In this document: positions 52,262 to 61,018 of the stretch, in pieces
How the letters are laid out: every line of letters starts with the position of its first letter
Numbering within the stretch: the stretch's first letter is position 1
Origin: Mycobacteriales bacterium
GTDB lineage: Bacteria > Actinomycetota > Actinomycetes > JAFAQI01
Assembly (NCBI GenBank): GCA_035504215.1
Contig: DATJSI010000033.1
Location: 1-61,018 of the forward strand
Reading direction: 5' to 3'
Length of the DNA stretch: 61,018 nt
Notes under the pieces: generated by a model
The model's input: the letters and a program-made list of their open reading frames with translations, nothing else
Databases searched by the model: none
What the model was told of the DNA's origin: nothing
Translations under genes and position numbers: made by a program

Positions 52262-53158
52262 TCAGTCTGCCCACATGGTGCCGCCGACCAACCAGCCGTA
52301 GAGCTTCTCCAGCTCGGTGTCCGGGTCGGCCATGTGCCCGCCGGTGCTCACCCGGGTGATCGCACCCGGAACGTTGTCAGCGAGCCACTCGCCGTGCGCA
52401 GGTGGGACGAGCACGTCCTCCGCGCCCCACCAGATCGCGGTCGGCACGGAGATCGTCGACGGGTCGAAACCCCAGGGTCGCGTGAACGCCAGGTCGTCGT
52501 CCGCCCAGCCCCAGATCCCGTTGCGCACGCACTCGGTCACCGACTCGCGGATCACGGCGGCCATGTCTGACCGGGCGAGGATCGCCCGGTCGGCCTCCGG
52601 CAGGTCGAACTCCGCCAGCAGGTTCGCCGGATCGTCCGCGACCCGTTCGAGCATCTCGCGGGCTGCCTGCTCGAGCTCGGCGGCGACCCGGCTCTCGCCC
52701 TCGAGCGCCCAGCCGAACTCCTTCACGTTCGCGGGATCCATCCCGTCGAGCCACGCCTCGCCGAGGACGTCGTACGGCGCGATTCCCACCACGCACACCG
52801 CTCGGGTGACCCGCTCGGGGAGCCCGGCCGCGACCGCAAGGCTGTGCGGGCCGCCGCCCGAGCCGCCGACCACCGCAAAGCGATCGAAGCCCAGCGCATC
52901 GGCGAGCGCGGCGACGTCGGCGACGCAGTCGTTGACCACGCGGCCTCGGTCCCGGTCGGATGCGCCGTAGCCGGGCCGGTCGTAGGTGACGATCCGGGCG
53001 CCGGTTGCTCTCAGCTTCGCGTCGTCGGGGTGCCGGTTGAGTCGGCAGCCCGGAGTGCCGTGCAGGTTGAACACCGCGGTGCCGTCGGGATCACCCCACT
53101 CGGCGTAGCCGAGCGTCCGCCCGTCGGGCACCGTGATGGTCGCGAGGTTCTCGGTCAC
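52262..53158 (-). CDS. Alpha/beta hydrolase
   Basis: A 298-residue hydrolase. HGTPG (oxyanion motif), VVGGSGGGPHSLAVAAG (nucleophile Ser), WGAEDVLVPP (acid Asp) and GGHMADPD (catalytic His) complete the triad. A lid region between about 150 and 220 is helical. The gene sits 4 bases upstream of (i.e., transcribed before) peptidase E, on the same strand. Substrate unknown. Confidence 0.9.
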   Translation of the reverse strand: MTENLATITVPDGRTLGYAEWGDPDGTAVFNLHGTPGCRLNRHPDDAKLRATGARIVTYDRPGYGASDRDRGRVVNDCVADVAALADALGFDRFAVVGGSGGGPHSLAVAAGLPERVTRAVCVVGIAPYDVLGEAWLDGMDPANVKEFGWALEGESRVAAELEQAAREMLERVADDPANLLAEFDLPEADRAILARSDMAAVIRESVTECVRNGIWGWADDDLAFTRPWGFDPSTISVPTAIWWGAEDVLVPPAHGEWLADNVPGAITRVSTGGHMADPDTELEKLYGWLVGGTMWAD

Positions 53159-53187
53159 GTCGCGATCGTACGAGGCTGAACCAAGGC

Positions 53188-54642
53188 TCAGGATCCGGCG
53201 CGCCAGGTTTCCAGCAACCGCAGCCAGATCTCGGAAGCGGTCGGGTACGACGGGACCGCGTGCCAGAGCACCTCGATCGGCACCTTGCCGACGATCGCGA
53301 CGGTCGCCGAGTGCACGACCTCTCCGATCTCGGGCCCGACGAAGGTTGCACCGAGCAGGGTCTCGGCGTCGGCGTCGACGACGAGCTTCGCCCGGCCGGT
53401 GTAGCCGTCCTGGAGCAGCGAGGTGCCGGCCAGGTTGCCGAGGTCGTACTCGACGCAGCGCACGTTGGCCCCGGCCGCTCGTGCCTCCGCCTCGGTCAGG
53501 CCGACGCAGGCGACCTGAGGGTCGGTGAACGTCACCTGAGGGATCACGCCGTGGTCGCTGCTGGCGCGGTAACGCAGCCCGTCGAGCGGCTTGCCGGCAG
53601 CGCGGGCGGCGATCACGTCACCGCACACCCTGGCCTGGTACTTGCCCATGTGGGTGAGCAAAGCGCGGCCGTTCACGTCCCCGACGGCATACAGCCAGTC
53701 GCCGTCGACGCCGCGCACGGTCATCGTGTCATCGGTCTCGATGTAACCGCCGGGGCTCAACCCGACCGACGGCAGGCCGACGTCGTCGCTGCGCGGCACC
53801 CGGCCCACCGCTGCCAGCACCTCGTCCGCGACATGCTCCTCGCCGTCCGCGACGACCGTGACCTCCGCACCGCGGATCTTCCCGATGGCCACGTTGGTGA
53901 CCGCGCCGCGGCGCACTTCCTCGATGTTGACGCCGAGGCGCACATCGATGCCCGACTCGCGCATGGCATCCGCGACGAGGTTGCCGGCGAACGGCTCGGT
54001 CCGGATCAGCAGCCGGTCTTCGCGGACGAGCAGGGTGACCTCGGCGCCGAGCGCGCGCAGCCAGGTGCTCGCTTCGCAGCCGACGACACCACCGCCGATG
54101 ACCACGATCCGTCCCGGCACCTCGACCAGGTTGGTCGCGTCACGGGAGATCCACGGCTGTGCTTCCCGCAGCCCCGGAACGGGCGGAACCGCGGCTGTGG
54201 TGCCGGTGACGAGGACGACGGCATGTCGCGCCGTCAAGGTTCGCTTCGATCCGTCCGCCGACTCGACCTCCACGACGCGCTCGCCGGCCAGCCGGCCGTG
54301 ACCGCGCACGACGTCGAGCCCTGCGTTGGTCGCCCACTCGACCTGGCTCGAGTCATCGCGATGGTGGTTGAACTCGTCGCGACGCGCGAACACCTTGTCG
54401 GTGTCGAGCCGGTCGCCGATCGGTACGCCGGGAACGGCGTGTGCGGCATGCAGCAGCTCGACCGGCCGCAGCAGGGCCTTGCTCGGCATGCAGGCCCAGA
54501 ACGAGCATTCGCCGCCGAGGAGCTCGCTTTCCACGAGGACCGCCGACAGCCCGCCCTTGTGCGCATAGTCAGCGGCGTTCTCACCTGGCGGCCCGCCACC
54601 GATGACGATCACGTCATAGGTGTCGGCGCTGGACTCAGTCAT
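53188..54642 (-). CDS. Pyridine nucleotide-disulfide oxidoreductase (dihydrolipoamide-dehydrogenase-like)
   Basis: A 484-residue FAD enzyme. FAD motif VIVIGGGPPGENAADYAHKGG, redox-active GGECSFWACMPSKALLRP (C-x4-C), NAD(P)-binding VVIGGGVVGCEASTWL, and the C-terminal dimer/catalytic HAVPSYPTASEIW (His-Glu). The middle motif WLYAVGDVNG is present. It lacks the lipoyl-complex context; nitric-oxide, mercuric or thiol-disulfide reductase roles remain possible. It overlaps the SppA gene by four bases. Confidence 0.87.
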   Translation of the reverse strand: MTESSADTYDVIVIGGGPPGENAADYAHKGGLSAVLVESELLGGECSFWACMPSKALLRPVELLHAAHAVPGVPIGDRLDTDKVFARRDEFNHHRDDSSQVEWATNAGLDVVRGHGRLAGERVVEVESADGSKRTLTARHAVVLVTGTTAAVPPVPGLREAQPWISRDATNLVEVPGRIVVIGGGVVGCEASTWLRALGAEVTLLVREDRLLIRTEPFAGNLVADAMRESGIDVRLGVNIEEVRRGAVTNVAIGKIRGAEVTVVADGEEHVADEVLAAVGRVPRSDDVGLPSVGLSPGGYIETDDTMTVRGVDGDWLYAVGDVNGRALLTHMGKYQARVCGDVIAARAAGKPLDGLRYRASSDHGVIPQVTFTDPQVACVGLTEAEARAAGANVRCVEYDLGNLAGTSLLQDGYTGRAKLVVDADAETLLGATFVGPEIGEVVHSATVAIVGKVPIEVLWHAVPSYPTASEIWLRLLETWRAGS

Positions 54643-56312
54643 CGGAGCCGGACGCCGGGCATCATGAGCGGTCCTCCACTCGGGAGGCCGAGCCAGTTCG
54701 CGATCGACGCGAACTCACCCCAGCCGCTGGTCATCGACATCGAAGCGGCGCGCGGGTCGTCGCTGGACCGCGGTGCCCGCAGCCGCCGCTGCGGTGGAAC
54801 CTTGATCGCAGGGCGAAGCGGCGCATCCGCAGCGAGTCCCGCCCGCTCGCGCGCGATCGCCGTTGCCTCGCGCATCCCGCCGAGCACGTCGACCAGCCCG
54901 TTGTTCGAGGCGTCGGCGCCGGTCCACACCCGTCCTCTGGCCACCTCGTGAACGGCTTCCCGGCTCATGCCGCGGCTCTCGGCGACCTTGCCGGTGAAGT
55001 CGGAGTAGACCTCGTCGAGCCACTCGGCGAGCCGCGCCCGCTCGTCATCGGTGAAGCCGACGCGGTTCGAGAACAGCCGGGCCCGCGCGCCCCGGGAGAC
55101 CGCGCCGGTGTGCAGTCCGACCTTGTCGAGAAGTCCTTCGATCACGGCCTTGCCACCGAAGACTCCGATCGACCCGGTGAGGGTGCCGGGCTGCGCGACG
55201 ATGACGTCGGCAGGGATTGAGACGTAGTAACCGCCGGACCCCGCGACCGCACCCATGGAGACCACGACCGGCTTACCCGCCGTCGAGGTGAGGCCCACCT
55301 CGCGCCAGATCGTGTCGGAGGCGACGTACGAACCGCCCGGCGAGTCGACCCGGAACACCACTCCGCGGACCTTGTCATCCTTGCGCGCCGCGCGGAAGGC
55401 CGAGGTCACGCTGTCGCAGCCCATCATCCTTCCGTCCACTGGTGAGTTCCGGTTGCGGCCGGTGACGATCGCGCCGTGCCCTTCGATCAACGCGAGCACG
55501 CCGCGGTCGCGCCCGGGCAACAGGGCGGCGGCGCGTTCGGGCAACGGCTTCCTTGGTGACCAGCGATGCGCGAAGAGCAGGCGGACGTCGCCACCGAGGC
55601 GGCGGCGGACGTCGGCGTACACCTCATCGCGGTAGCCGCGCTGGTCGATCAGCTTGCGCTCGACCGCCTGGTTGATCGTGAGTGGAGCGGCGTCGACGAT
55701 TGCGCGCAGCTCCTCGACGCTCATGCCGCGAGCCTGCGCGATCTGCGCGCAGATGCCGTCCCAGGCCGACTCGGTCAGCCGGTCGATTGCTTCGCGGTGC
55801 TCAGGAGTGAAGTCCTTGCGCATGATGCGGTCGGCGGCGTTCTTGTACTCGTAGCGCTTGTCCAGCTGCGGCTCGACGCCGATCTTGTCGAGAGTGCCGC
55901 GCAGGAAGTTGACCTCGGCCGACAGACCGATGAGATCGAGTTCGCCCGAGTGCTGCATCCAGATCTCGTCGAAGCCGGTGGCGAGGTAGTAGGGAATCGT
56001 GCCGGTGCTGAACTCACCGAAGGTCTCCGCCCAGGCGACCGCCGGCTTCCCGCTTTTGGCGAACGCGCGCACCCCGTCGCGGAGCTCCTGGGCGATCGCG
56101 AGCGGGAACACCGACGTGCCGAGCTTCGCCACCAGCCCGACGACTCTGTCGTCGTCACCTGCTTCGTGCAGCGTGCGGAGCACCGCCTTCAGCCGCGGCT
56201 TGCCGCGGCTGCGCAGCTTCGCGATCGGGTCGTCCGGCTCGGCGTCGATCGGCGCCGAGGTGAGGTCGATCTCGAGCAGGATCGGGGGGCTCTGACGCGA
56301 CAGGTTCACCAT
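54639..56312 (-). CDS. sppA: SppA-type S49 signal peptide peptidase
   Basis: A 557-residue double-domain S49 protease (67K type). The catalytic Lys of the N-terminal domain is in KRYEYKNAADRIM and the Ser of the second domain in VSMGAVAGSGGYYVSIPADVIVAQPGTLTGSIGVFGG. No signal peptide or membrane anchor is seen, unlike the E. coli enzyme, so it may be cytosolic. Its stop overlaps the flavoprotein start. A hairpin pair lies upstream (56357-56387). Confidence 0.88.
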   Translation of the reverse strand: MVNLSRQSPPILLEIDLTSAPIDAEPDDPIAKLRSRGKPRLKAVLRTLHEAGDDDRVVGLVAKLGTSVFPLAIAQELRDGVRAFAKSGKPAVAWAETFGEFSTGTIPYYLATGFDEIWMQHSGELDLIGLSAEVNFLRGTLDKIGVEPQLDKRYEYKNAADRIMRKDFTPEHREAIDRLTESAWDGICAQIAQARGMSVEELRAIVDAAPLTINQAVERKLIDQRGYRDEVYADVRRRLGGDVRLLFAHRWSPRKPLPERAAALLPGRDRGVLALIEGHGAIVTGRNRNSPVDGRMMGCDSVTSAFRAARKDDKVRGVVFRVDSPGGSYVASDTIWREVGLTSTAGKPVVVSMGAVAGSGGYYVSIPADVIVAQPGTLTGSIGVFGGKAVIEGLLDKVGLHTGAVSRGARARLFSNRVGFTDDERARLAEWLDEVYSDFTGKVAESRGMSREAVHEVARGRVWTGADASNNGLVDVLGGMREATAIARERAGLAADAPLRPAIKVPPQRRLRAPRSSDDPRAASMSMTSGWGEFASIANWLGLPSGGPLMMPGVRLR

Positions 56313-56356
56313 CCGCCCACCTTACGAGGGCGGCAAGTGCCCGCAACCGGCCGCAA

Positions 56357-56387
56357 GTTCCGCCGAGCGCGGAACCCGTTTCACGGG
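56357..56387. terminator. Two adjacent hairpins downstream of the hemerythrin gene
   Basis: GTTCCGC (56357-56363) pairs with GCGGAAC (56369-56375), and CCCGT (56375-56379) pairs with ACGGG (56383-56387). They lie between the hemerythrin gene and SppA on the minus strand. Possible terminators or processing sites; no T-tract. Confidence 0.4.
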
Positions 56388-56389
56388 CG

Positions 56390-57049
56390 CTAGCCGCGTA
56401 GCCCGGTCACGAAGGTCTCGAACTGCGGTCGGCCCTCGTTGGCCCACCAGTCGGCAACCGGAGGAGGCATGACTGCCTGCATGTGCGCGATCTGCTCAGG
56501 CGTCATCTGCTCCTGGATCAAGCCCAGCACCAGCCAGATCTTGTCGCCGTCGAAGTGCTGCATCCCGTGCCGGGGCAGCTCGGCCCACTCCGGCTGGCTG
56601 AGGTAGCGCGCCGCGATCGGCAGCACGCTCCGTTCCTCGTCATCGAGGTGCTCGCCGAGGGTTGTGCCGAGAGCGGTGAGCGCCGAGGCAGCCGTGGCGC
56701 TCGTCTCGTCGGTGGGGTCGGCTCGCCATTGCGCCACGGCCTGCTCGGCCCGCTCGATCGCGTCCTGGGCGTCCGGGTGTTGACCGGCCACCCGCCTGAC
56801 CTCGGCCACCTCGTCGACGTCGCCCCTCTCCACGAGCCGCGGCGTCATGAGCTCGTCCTCGCCCTCGTGGTGCACGTGGAGCAGGCGAAGGACGTTGTCG
56901 AAGTAGCTTCCGACGTCGTCGACGCGCCCGGCATCCGCAGCGGCTGCGTCGTGCAGCCAGCCGACCGACTCCGTGAACGCGTTCCGGAAGACGCGGTGCA
57001 GGTTGACCATGTCAGTGGTGTCGATCTGCGGCTGTTCGGCGGTCGTCAT
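56390..57049 (-). CDS. Hemerythrin-domain protein
   Basis: A 219-residue helical protein. The iron-ligand pattern is visible: MVNLHRVFRN (H), LLHVHHEGEDELMTPRL (H-H-x-x-E), VAGQHPDAQDAI (H) and LGEHLDDEERSVLP (H-x3-D/E). C-terminal extension of about 60 residues contains MQHFDGDKIWLVLGLIQEQMTPEQ. Role possibly oxygen or NO sensing/storage. ATG at 57049 chosen, since the longer frame is unstructured. It is divergent from the DUF2332 gene. Confidence 0.85.
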   Translation of the reverse strand: MTTAEQPQIDTTDMVNLHRVFRNAFTESVGWLHDAAAADAGRVDDVGSYFDNVLRLLHVHHEGEDELMTPRLVERGDVDEVAEVRRVAGQHPDAQDAIERAEQAVAQWRADPTDETSATAASALTALGTTLGEHLDDEERSVLPIAARYLSQPEWAELPRHGMQHFDGDKIWLVLGLIQEQMTPEQIAHMQAVMPPPVADWWANEGRPQFETFVTGLRG

Positions 57050-57119
57050 GTGCTGGCTCCGATCTCTTCGTTGCGCCTGGTCAGGGTCGCTACGTCGCGG
57101 GACGCTACCGTGAACGGCC

Positions 57120-58100
57120 GTGCCGGATGAGCAGATCGACATATCCGCGTTGTTCACCTTCCAGGCCGGGCAGGCCGAGGGCCGTTCACCCCAGTACGCC
57201 GAGCTGTGCCGGCGGCTCGCCGACGACCCACGGGTCGGTGCCCTCTTCGAGACACCGCCGCGCTGGGACGCGCCGCTTCGCTTGCTCAGCGGGCTGCACT
57301 TCCTGGTGCTTCGCGGAGACATCGGCTGGGATGGCGCGGTCGACGCGATCGGCACGCATTACGGCTTTCTGCGCGAGTTCGTCGCGACCCGCAGCGTCCA
57401 GACCAACGAGGTGCAGCGTTGCTGGATGTTGTTGCCGTGCTTCCTGGAGGTCGCGCGGCGCACCGCTGCCAGCGTGCTCGATGTCATCGAGCTCGGTTCG
57501 AGTGCCGGGCTGAACCTCGGCTGGCCGGACTACCGGTATCGGTACGCCGAGGGCGAGTGGGGCGCTCCCGACGCGAGGCTGGCGCTGGAGGGCGAGGAGC
57601 GCGGGATCGTGCCCGCGGCGCTGCTGTCGACGCCGATCACGGTGCGCGACCGGACCGGCATCGAGATCTCGCCGATCGACGTCACCGATCCGGACGGTGC
57701 GACCCTGCTCAAGTCATTCGTCTGGCCGGACCAGGCCTGGCGGTTCGAACAGCTCGACCGCGCGATCGCGACCACCCGGGACAACCCTCCACCGATCATC
57801 GTCGGCGACCTCGTCACACTCCTGCCGGACCTGCTCGCGCGGCGTCGGCACGACGGCCTCACCGTCGTGTGGGAGACCGCGGCACTCAGCTATCTGCCCG
57901 AGGAACGGCGACGCGCCGTCCGCGAGTGTCTCGAGCAAGCGGGCGAGACTCAGCAGGTCGCGTTCGTCACGACCGGTCGCGCCGACAACGGCGACGAGAC
58001 CTGTTACGGGATGAACGTCAGGATCTGGCCGGACGGCCAGCGCGTTCAGGTCGCGCGCGCCGACTTCCATGGCCGGTGGATCGACTGGCTCGTGCCGTAG
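57120..58100 (+). CDS. DUF2332-family protein
   Basis: A 326-residue protein. The DUF2332 pattern is clear: SPQYAELCRRLADDPRV at the N-terminus, TNEVQRCWMLLPCFLEVA, LDVIELGSSAGLNLGWPDYRYRY (a Rossmann-like glycine loop) and VVWETAALSYLPEERRRAVRECLE. It may bind a nucleotide or SAM; no biochemical role is known. GTG start. Convergent with the aminotransferase gene (11-base gap). Confidence 0.85.
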   Translation: MPDEQIDISALFTFQAGQAEGRSPQYAELCRRLADDPRVGALFETPPRWDAPLRLLSGLHFLVLRGDIGWDGAVDAIGTHYGFLREFVATRSVQTNEVQRCWMLLPCFLEVARRTAASVLDVIELGSSAGLNLGWPDYRYRYAEGEWGAPDARLALEGEERGIVPAALLSTPITVRDRTGIEISPIDVTDPDGATLLKSFVWPDQAWRFEQLDRAIATTRDNPPPIIVGDLVTLLPDLLARRRHDGLTVVWETAALSYLPEERRRAVRECLEQAGETQQVAFVTTGRADNGDETCYGMNVRIWPDGQRVQVARADFHGRWIDWLVP

Positions 58101-58110
58101 GCAGCCGGGA

Positions 58111-59292
58111 CTACCCCGCGCGGCGCTTCTCGGCGTACGTCGTGAGCCGCGCCACCGCTTCGTCGAGCACCGTGTCCCGCTTGCAGAACGCGAAGCGCAC
58201 GAACGGCGTACCGACGCCTGGGGTGTCGCAGAACACGCCGGTCGGGATCGCGACCACGCCGGCATCATGGGGGAGCCCGCGCGCGAACACCTCGCCGTCA
58301 TGGAGGCCCAGGGCTCGGACGTCCGCCTGGATGAAGTAGGTCCCCTGCGGGCGACTCACCGTGAGGCCCACCGCCTCGAGCCCGGCGGCCAACCGGTCGC
58401 GCCGCGACTGGAGGCTGTCGCGCAGCCCCGCGACCCAGTCCGCCTGCTCCGAGAGTGCGTACGCGACAGCGACCTGCATCGGCGCGCTGTGAGTGAAAGT
58501 CATGAACTGCTTGACCGTGTTGACGGCACGAACCAGCTCGGGCGTCGCGCACAGCCAGCCGATCTTCCAGCCGGTCACGTTGAAGGTCTTGCCGGCGCTC
58601 GAGATGGTCACCGTTCGCTCGCGCATGCCCGGGATGGTGGCGAGCGGGATGTGGACGTTGTCGTCGTACGTCAGGTGTTCGTAGACCTCGTCGGAGATCG
58701 CTACCAGGTCGTGCTCCCGGCACACGTCGGCGACCATCGCGAGCTCGTCGCGAGTGAGCACGGTGCCGGTCGGGTTGTGCGGCGAGTTGAGCAGCAGCAG
58801 GCGGGTGCGTGGCGTGACCGCGGCACGCAGCTGGTCGGGATCGAAGGTGAATCGCCCGCCGGTCTCGGCCGGTCGAAGCGGGACCGGCACTCGCACGCCG
58901 CCGGCCAGCGCGACGACCGCGGCGTAGCAGTCGTAGTAGGGCTCGAAGACGATGACCTCGTCGCCGGGCTCGCACAGCGCGAGCACGGACGCGGCCATCG
59001 CCTCGGTCGCTCCCACGGTGACGAGGATCTCCGTGTCGGGGTCGAAGGCGAGGTCGTAGTACTGCTGCTGATGCGCCGAGATCGCCGATCGCAGCACCGC
59101 CATCCCCGGGCCCGGCGGATACTGGTTGAGACCGTCGTGGAGCCCGGCCGCAGCTCGGTCGAGCATCTCGCGCGGACCGTCGGTGTCCGGGAAACCCTGG
59201 CCGAGGTTGACCGATCCGGTCATTAGGGCGAGCGCGCTCATCTCGGCGAAGATCGTCGTACCGAAGCTCTGCATCCGTTCGACGAGGCGCAT
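58111..59292 (-). CDS. Class I/II PLP-dependent aminotransferase (DapC/YbdL-type)
   Basis: A 393-residue fold-type-I aminotransferase. SVNLGQGFPDTDGP, VGATEAMAA, LNSPHNPTG, ISDEVYEHLTYD and SSAGKTFNVTGWKIGW (PLP lysine) are all present, and FVRFAFCKRDTVLDEAV ends the domain. Such enzymes include N-succinyldiaminopimelate and methionine aminotransferases; which one is undecided. The upstream open frame extends into the nitrilase gene but the ATG at 59292 is right. Divergent from the nitrilase, 27 bases apart. Confidence 0.9.
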   Translation of the reverse strand: MRLVERMQSFGTTIFAEMSALALMTGSVNLGQGFPDTDGPREMLDRAAAGLHDGLNQYPPGPGMAVLRSAISAHQQQYYDLAFDPDTEILVTVGATEAMAASVLALCEPGDEVIVFEPYYDCYAAVVALAGGVRVPVPLRPAETGGRFTFDPDQLRAAVTPRTRLLLLNSPHNPTGTVLTRDELAMVADVCREHDLVAISDEVYEHLTYDDNVHIPLATIPGMRERTVTISSAGKTFNVTGWKIGWLCATPELVRAVNTVKQFMTFTHSAPMQVAVAYALSEQADWVAGLRDSLQSRRDRLAAGLEAVGLTVSRPQGTYFIQADVRALGLHDGEVFARGLPHDAGVVAIPTGVFCDTPGVGTPFVRFAFCKRDTVLDEAVARLTTYAEKRRAG

Positions 59293-59319
59293 GAACGTTG
59301 AGCGTAGTTGGATGGGGAC

Positions 59320-60117
59320 ATGGAGATCGCGGTCGCTCAGTACGCCCTCGGTGGGGACAAGCCGGCCAATCTCGAAACGTTGCGCCGTCTCGTCGAGACC
59401 GCCGCCGACCGCGGCGCCGGGCTGGTGGTCGGGCCCGAGGGCGCAATGCACGACTTCCTGCCGGTCGAGCTCTCGCTCGCGCAGGTCGCCGAGCCGCTCG
59501 ACGGTCCGTTCGTCACCGGGCTGTCCGAGGTCGCGGCCAGGCGCGAGGTCACCATCGTGGCGGGGATGTTCGAGTCGGTGGAAGGCGACGCGGGGCATGC
59601 CTACAACACAGTGGTCGCGATCGGCCCCGACGGCCGACTGATCGGGCGCTACCGCAAGCAACACCTGTTCGACGCGCTCGGCTGGCGTGAGTCCGACCGG
59701 CTCGCCGGCGGCGCTGCGTCGGAGCGGCTGGTCTTCGACTGCGGCGACCTGCGCGTCGGCGTGCTCACCTGTTACGACATCCGGTTTCCCGAGCTGAGTC
59801 GTGCGCTCGCCGACGACGGGGTCACGGTGCTGGTGACTCCGGCGGCGTGGGTGGCCGGCCCGCTCAAGGCGCAGCAGTTCCGCACGCTCGCGACCGCCCG
59901 TGCGATCGAGAACGTCTGCTACCTCGCGGCTTCGGTGGCCAACCCGCCGACCTACACCGGCGAGAGCTGCATCATCGATCCGTTCGGGGTGGTTCTCGCG
60001 TCGCTGGAAGGCGAACCGGGAGTCGCCGTCGCCGAGGTTTCGGTCGAGCGGCTCGCCGAGTGCCGCGAGCGCATGCCGTCGCTGGAACACCGGCGCTGGC
60101 GCGTGGTGCCGGCGTAG
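59320..60117 (+). CDS. Carbon-nitrogen hydrolase (nitrilase superfamily)
   Basis: A 265-residue amidase. The Glu-Lys-Cys triad is complete: E40 in VVGPEGAMHD, K113 in RYRKQHLF and C151 in LTCYDIRFPE. Other conserved stretches: VTPAAWVAGPLKAQQFRTLATARAIEN. Omega-amidase (NIT2-like) or deaminated-glutathione amidase roles would fit its pairing with the divergent aminotransferase, but that is inference. ATG at 59320 is preferred over TTG at 59308. Confidence 0.9.
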   Translation: MEIAVAQYALGGDKPANLETLRRLVETAADRGAGLVVGPEGAMHDFLPVELSLAQVAEPLDGPFVTGLSEVAARREVTIVAGMFESVEGDAGHAYNTVVAIGPDGRLIGRYRKQHLFDALGWRESDRLAGGAASERLVFDCGDLRVGVLTCYDIRFPELSRALADDGVTVLVTPAAWVAGPLKAQQFRTLATARAIENVCYLAASVANPPTYTGESCIIDPFGVVLASLEGEPGVAVAEVSVERLAECRERMPSLEHRRWRVVPA

Positions 60118-60123
60118 CGCCGG

Positions 60124-60612
60124 TCAGCGGTTGCGGCGCCAGATCGAGGCGTTCAGCGCAGCGACGTAGCTGATCGCCGCCAACGACGGGAGCACGAGCG
60201 CGGCCGCGAGCGGGTGACGCCGACCGAACTCCGCGATCGTGATCGCGATCGCGACCCACAGGACGCAGATCTCGATCATCGCGAGCGCGGGGCGGCGAAG
60301 GCCGAAGAACAGCAGCATCCAGGCGAGGCTGAGCCACAGCTGGACGGCGTACGACGAAAGCGCCGGGATGTCGACCGCGTCCCGGCGGTCCTCGGCCCGC
60401 CAGAGCAGCCAGGCGCCGACCGCCTGGCTGGCCGCCACTACCGACCAGGCCGGTGCGAATGCAGCCGCGGGCATCGCCCAGCGGGGCCGATCGAGGTCGC
60501 GGTACCAGCCCTCGCCCAGCCCGATGATCAGCGCGCCGCTGCCGGCTGCGGTCGCGACCCCGCCGAGCGAGCCGGTCAACCCGAGCGCGCGCGTGGTCGG
60601 GCTCGAGGGCAT
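60124..60612 (-). CDS. TspO/MBR-family membrane protein
   Basis: A 162-residue protein of five helices. The family pattern is seen in [24 protein letters not shown] (near residue 37-60) and in [34 protein letters not shown] at 60612 gives a typical length; the frame opens upstream. TspO binds porphyrins/steroids in oxidative stress responses. Convergent with the nitrilase (6-base gap). Confidence 0.85.
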   Translation of the reverse strand: MPSSPTTRALGLTGSLGGVATAAGSGALIIGLGEGWYRDLDRPRWAMPAAAFAPAWSVVAASQAVGAWLLWRAEDRRDAVDIPALSSYAVQLWLSLAWMLLFFGLRRPALAMIEICVLWVAIAITIAEFGRRHPLAAALVLPSLAAISYVAALNASIWRRNR

Positions 60613-60703
60613 GGTTGCGAGTCTGCCACCCACCCGGAGACCGCCCAACCGGCAACCGGCAGAATCTCGTTCTACAGACCACACGAACATCAGGAGTGCC
60701 AAC

Positions 60704-61018
60704 GTGTCCGAGATCTCCTTCGACGGCCGGGTCGCGATCGTCACCGGCGCCGGTGGCGGCCTCGGCCGCACCTACGCGCTCGAGCTCGCCCGCAGAGGCG
60801 CCCGGGTGGTCGTGAACGACCTCGGCGGCTCGGTCCACGGCGAGGGTGGAAGTGACTCCGCCGCGCAGCGGGTCGTCGACGAGATCACGGCCGCCGGGGG
60901 CGAGGCGGTGCCCAACCACGACTCGGTGTCGAGTCCGGACGGGGGCGCCGCGATCGTGCAGACCGCGCTCGACGCGTTCGGCACCGTGGACGTCGTCATC
61001 AACAACGCGGGCATCCTG
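60704..61018 (+). CDS. SDR-family oxidoreductase, truncated by the window edge
   Basis: The first 105 residues of a short-chain dehydrogenase: [38 protein letters not shown] is the NAD(P) domain with V-N-D-L-G (peroxisomal-MFE2-like 3-hydroxyacyl-CoA dehydrogenase type), and VINNAGIL ends the visible part. GTG at 60704 follows CAGGAG. The gene continues past base 61018. Beta-oxidation-related role is possible. Confidence 0.85.
   Translation, partial: MSEISFDGRVAIVTGAGGGLGRTYALELARRGARVVVNDLGGSVHGEGGSDSAAQRVVDEITAAGGEAVPNHDSVSSPDGGAAIVQTALDAFGTVDVVINNAGIL

Overview
The window is a 61 kb stretch of high-GC chromosomal DNA that reads as an uncultured or little-studied actinobacterium (Actinomycetota). 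The evidence is dense, overlapping genes with many GTG starts, a mycothiol-type DinB/maleylpyruvate isomerase-family enzyme, an F420-type luciferase-like oxidoreductase, DUF222/HNH, DUF4192, DUF2332 and a TIGR04222-like protein. No rRNA, tRNA, insertion sequence, prophage or CRISPR array was recognised. Three genes are broken by a frameshift or an in-frame stop, so either real pseudogenisation or assembly error should be kept in mind.

Region 1 (1-4.3 kb): a polar amino-acid ABC importer (lipoprotein, permease, ATPase), an aldo/keto reductase and a small DinB-like enzyme. Region 2 (4.3-19.8 kb) is the most coherent system: a secreted GH9 glycosidase and a divergent PIG-L deacetylase sharing a palindromic operator, then a ROK repressor with a similar operator and a nine-gene operon encoding a ROK sugar kinase, a complete Opp-type ABC importer, a GH4 phospho-glycosidase, a BadF-type amino-sugar kinase and a SIS-type glucosamine-6-phosphate deaminase/isomerase. 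I read it as a PTS-independent chito-oligosaccharide (chitosan/chitobiose) utilisation locus that combines features of the Vibrio chitobiose operon and the enteric chb operon. A frameshifted HNH endonuclease gene sits inside it.

Region 3 (19.8-28.8 kb): AlkB, then secreted proteins of unknown function (two paralogous propeller-like proteins, two small lipoproteins), then a TetR-controlled divergent cluster of tautomerase, alpha/beta hydrolase (frameshifted), MBL hydrolase and quinone-oxidoreductase-like enzyme with a perfect palindrome between the divergent starts. Region 4 (28.9-35.7 kb): SGNH hydrolase, a histidine phosphatase interrupted by TGA, an atypical GH3 protein, exonuclease III, adenosine deaminase and TypA/BipA.

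Region 5 (35.66-41.7 kb): a 7-unit, about 31-bp tandem array with hairpins whose stems differ but stay paired; two YbjQ-type proteins; an SDR; and a candidate structured small RNA (about 40084-40220) with its own promoter-like sequence and a strong terminator. Region 6 (41.7-61 kb) is mostly housekeeping or conserved accessory genes: a LMW phosphatase/fructosamine-kinase/APH operon (probably protein deglycation), DUF4192, FAD monooxygenase, an inactive RadC-like protein, an EamA/methyltransferase pair, a FUSC transporter/peptidase E pair, an SppA/flavoprotein pair, hemerythrin, aminotransferase, nitrilase, TspO and a truncated SDR at the right edge.
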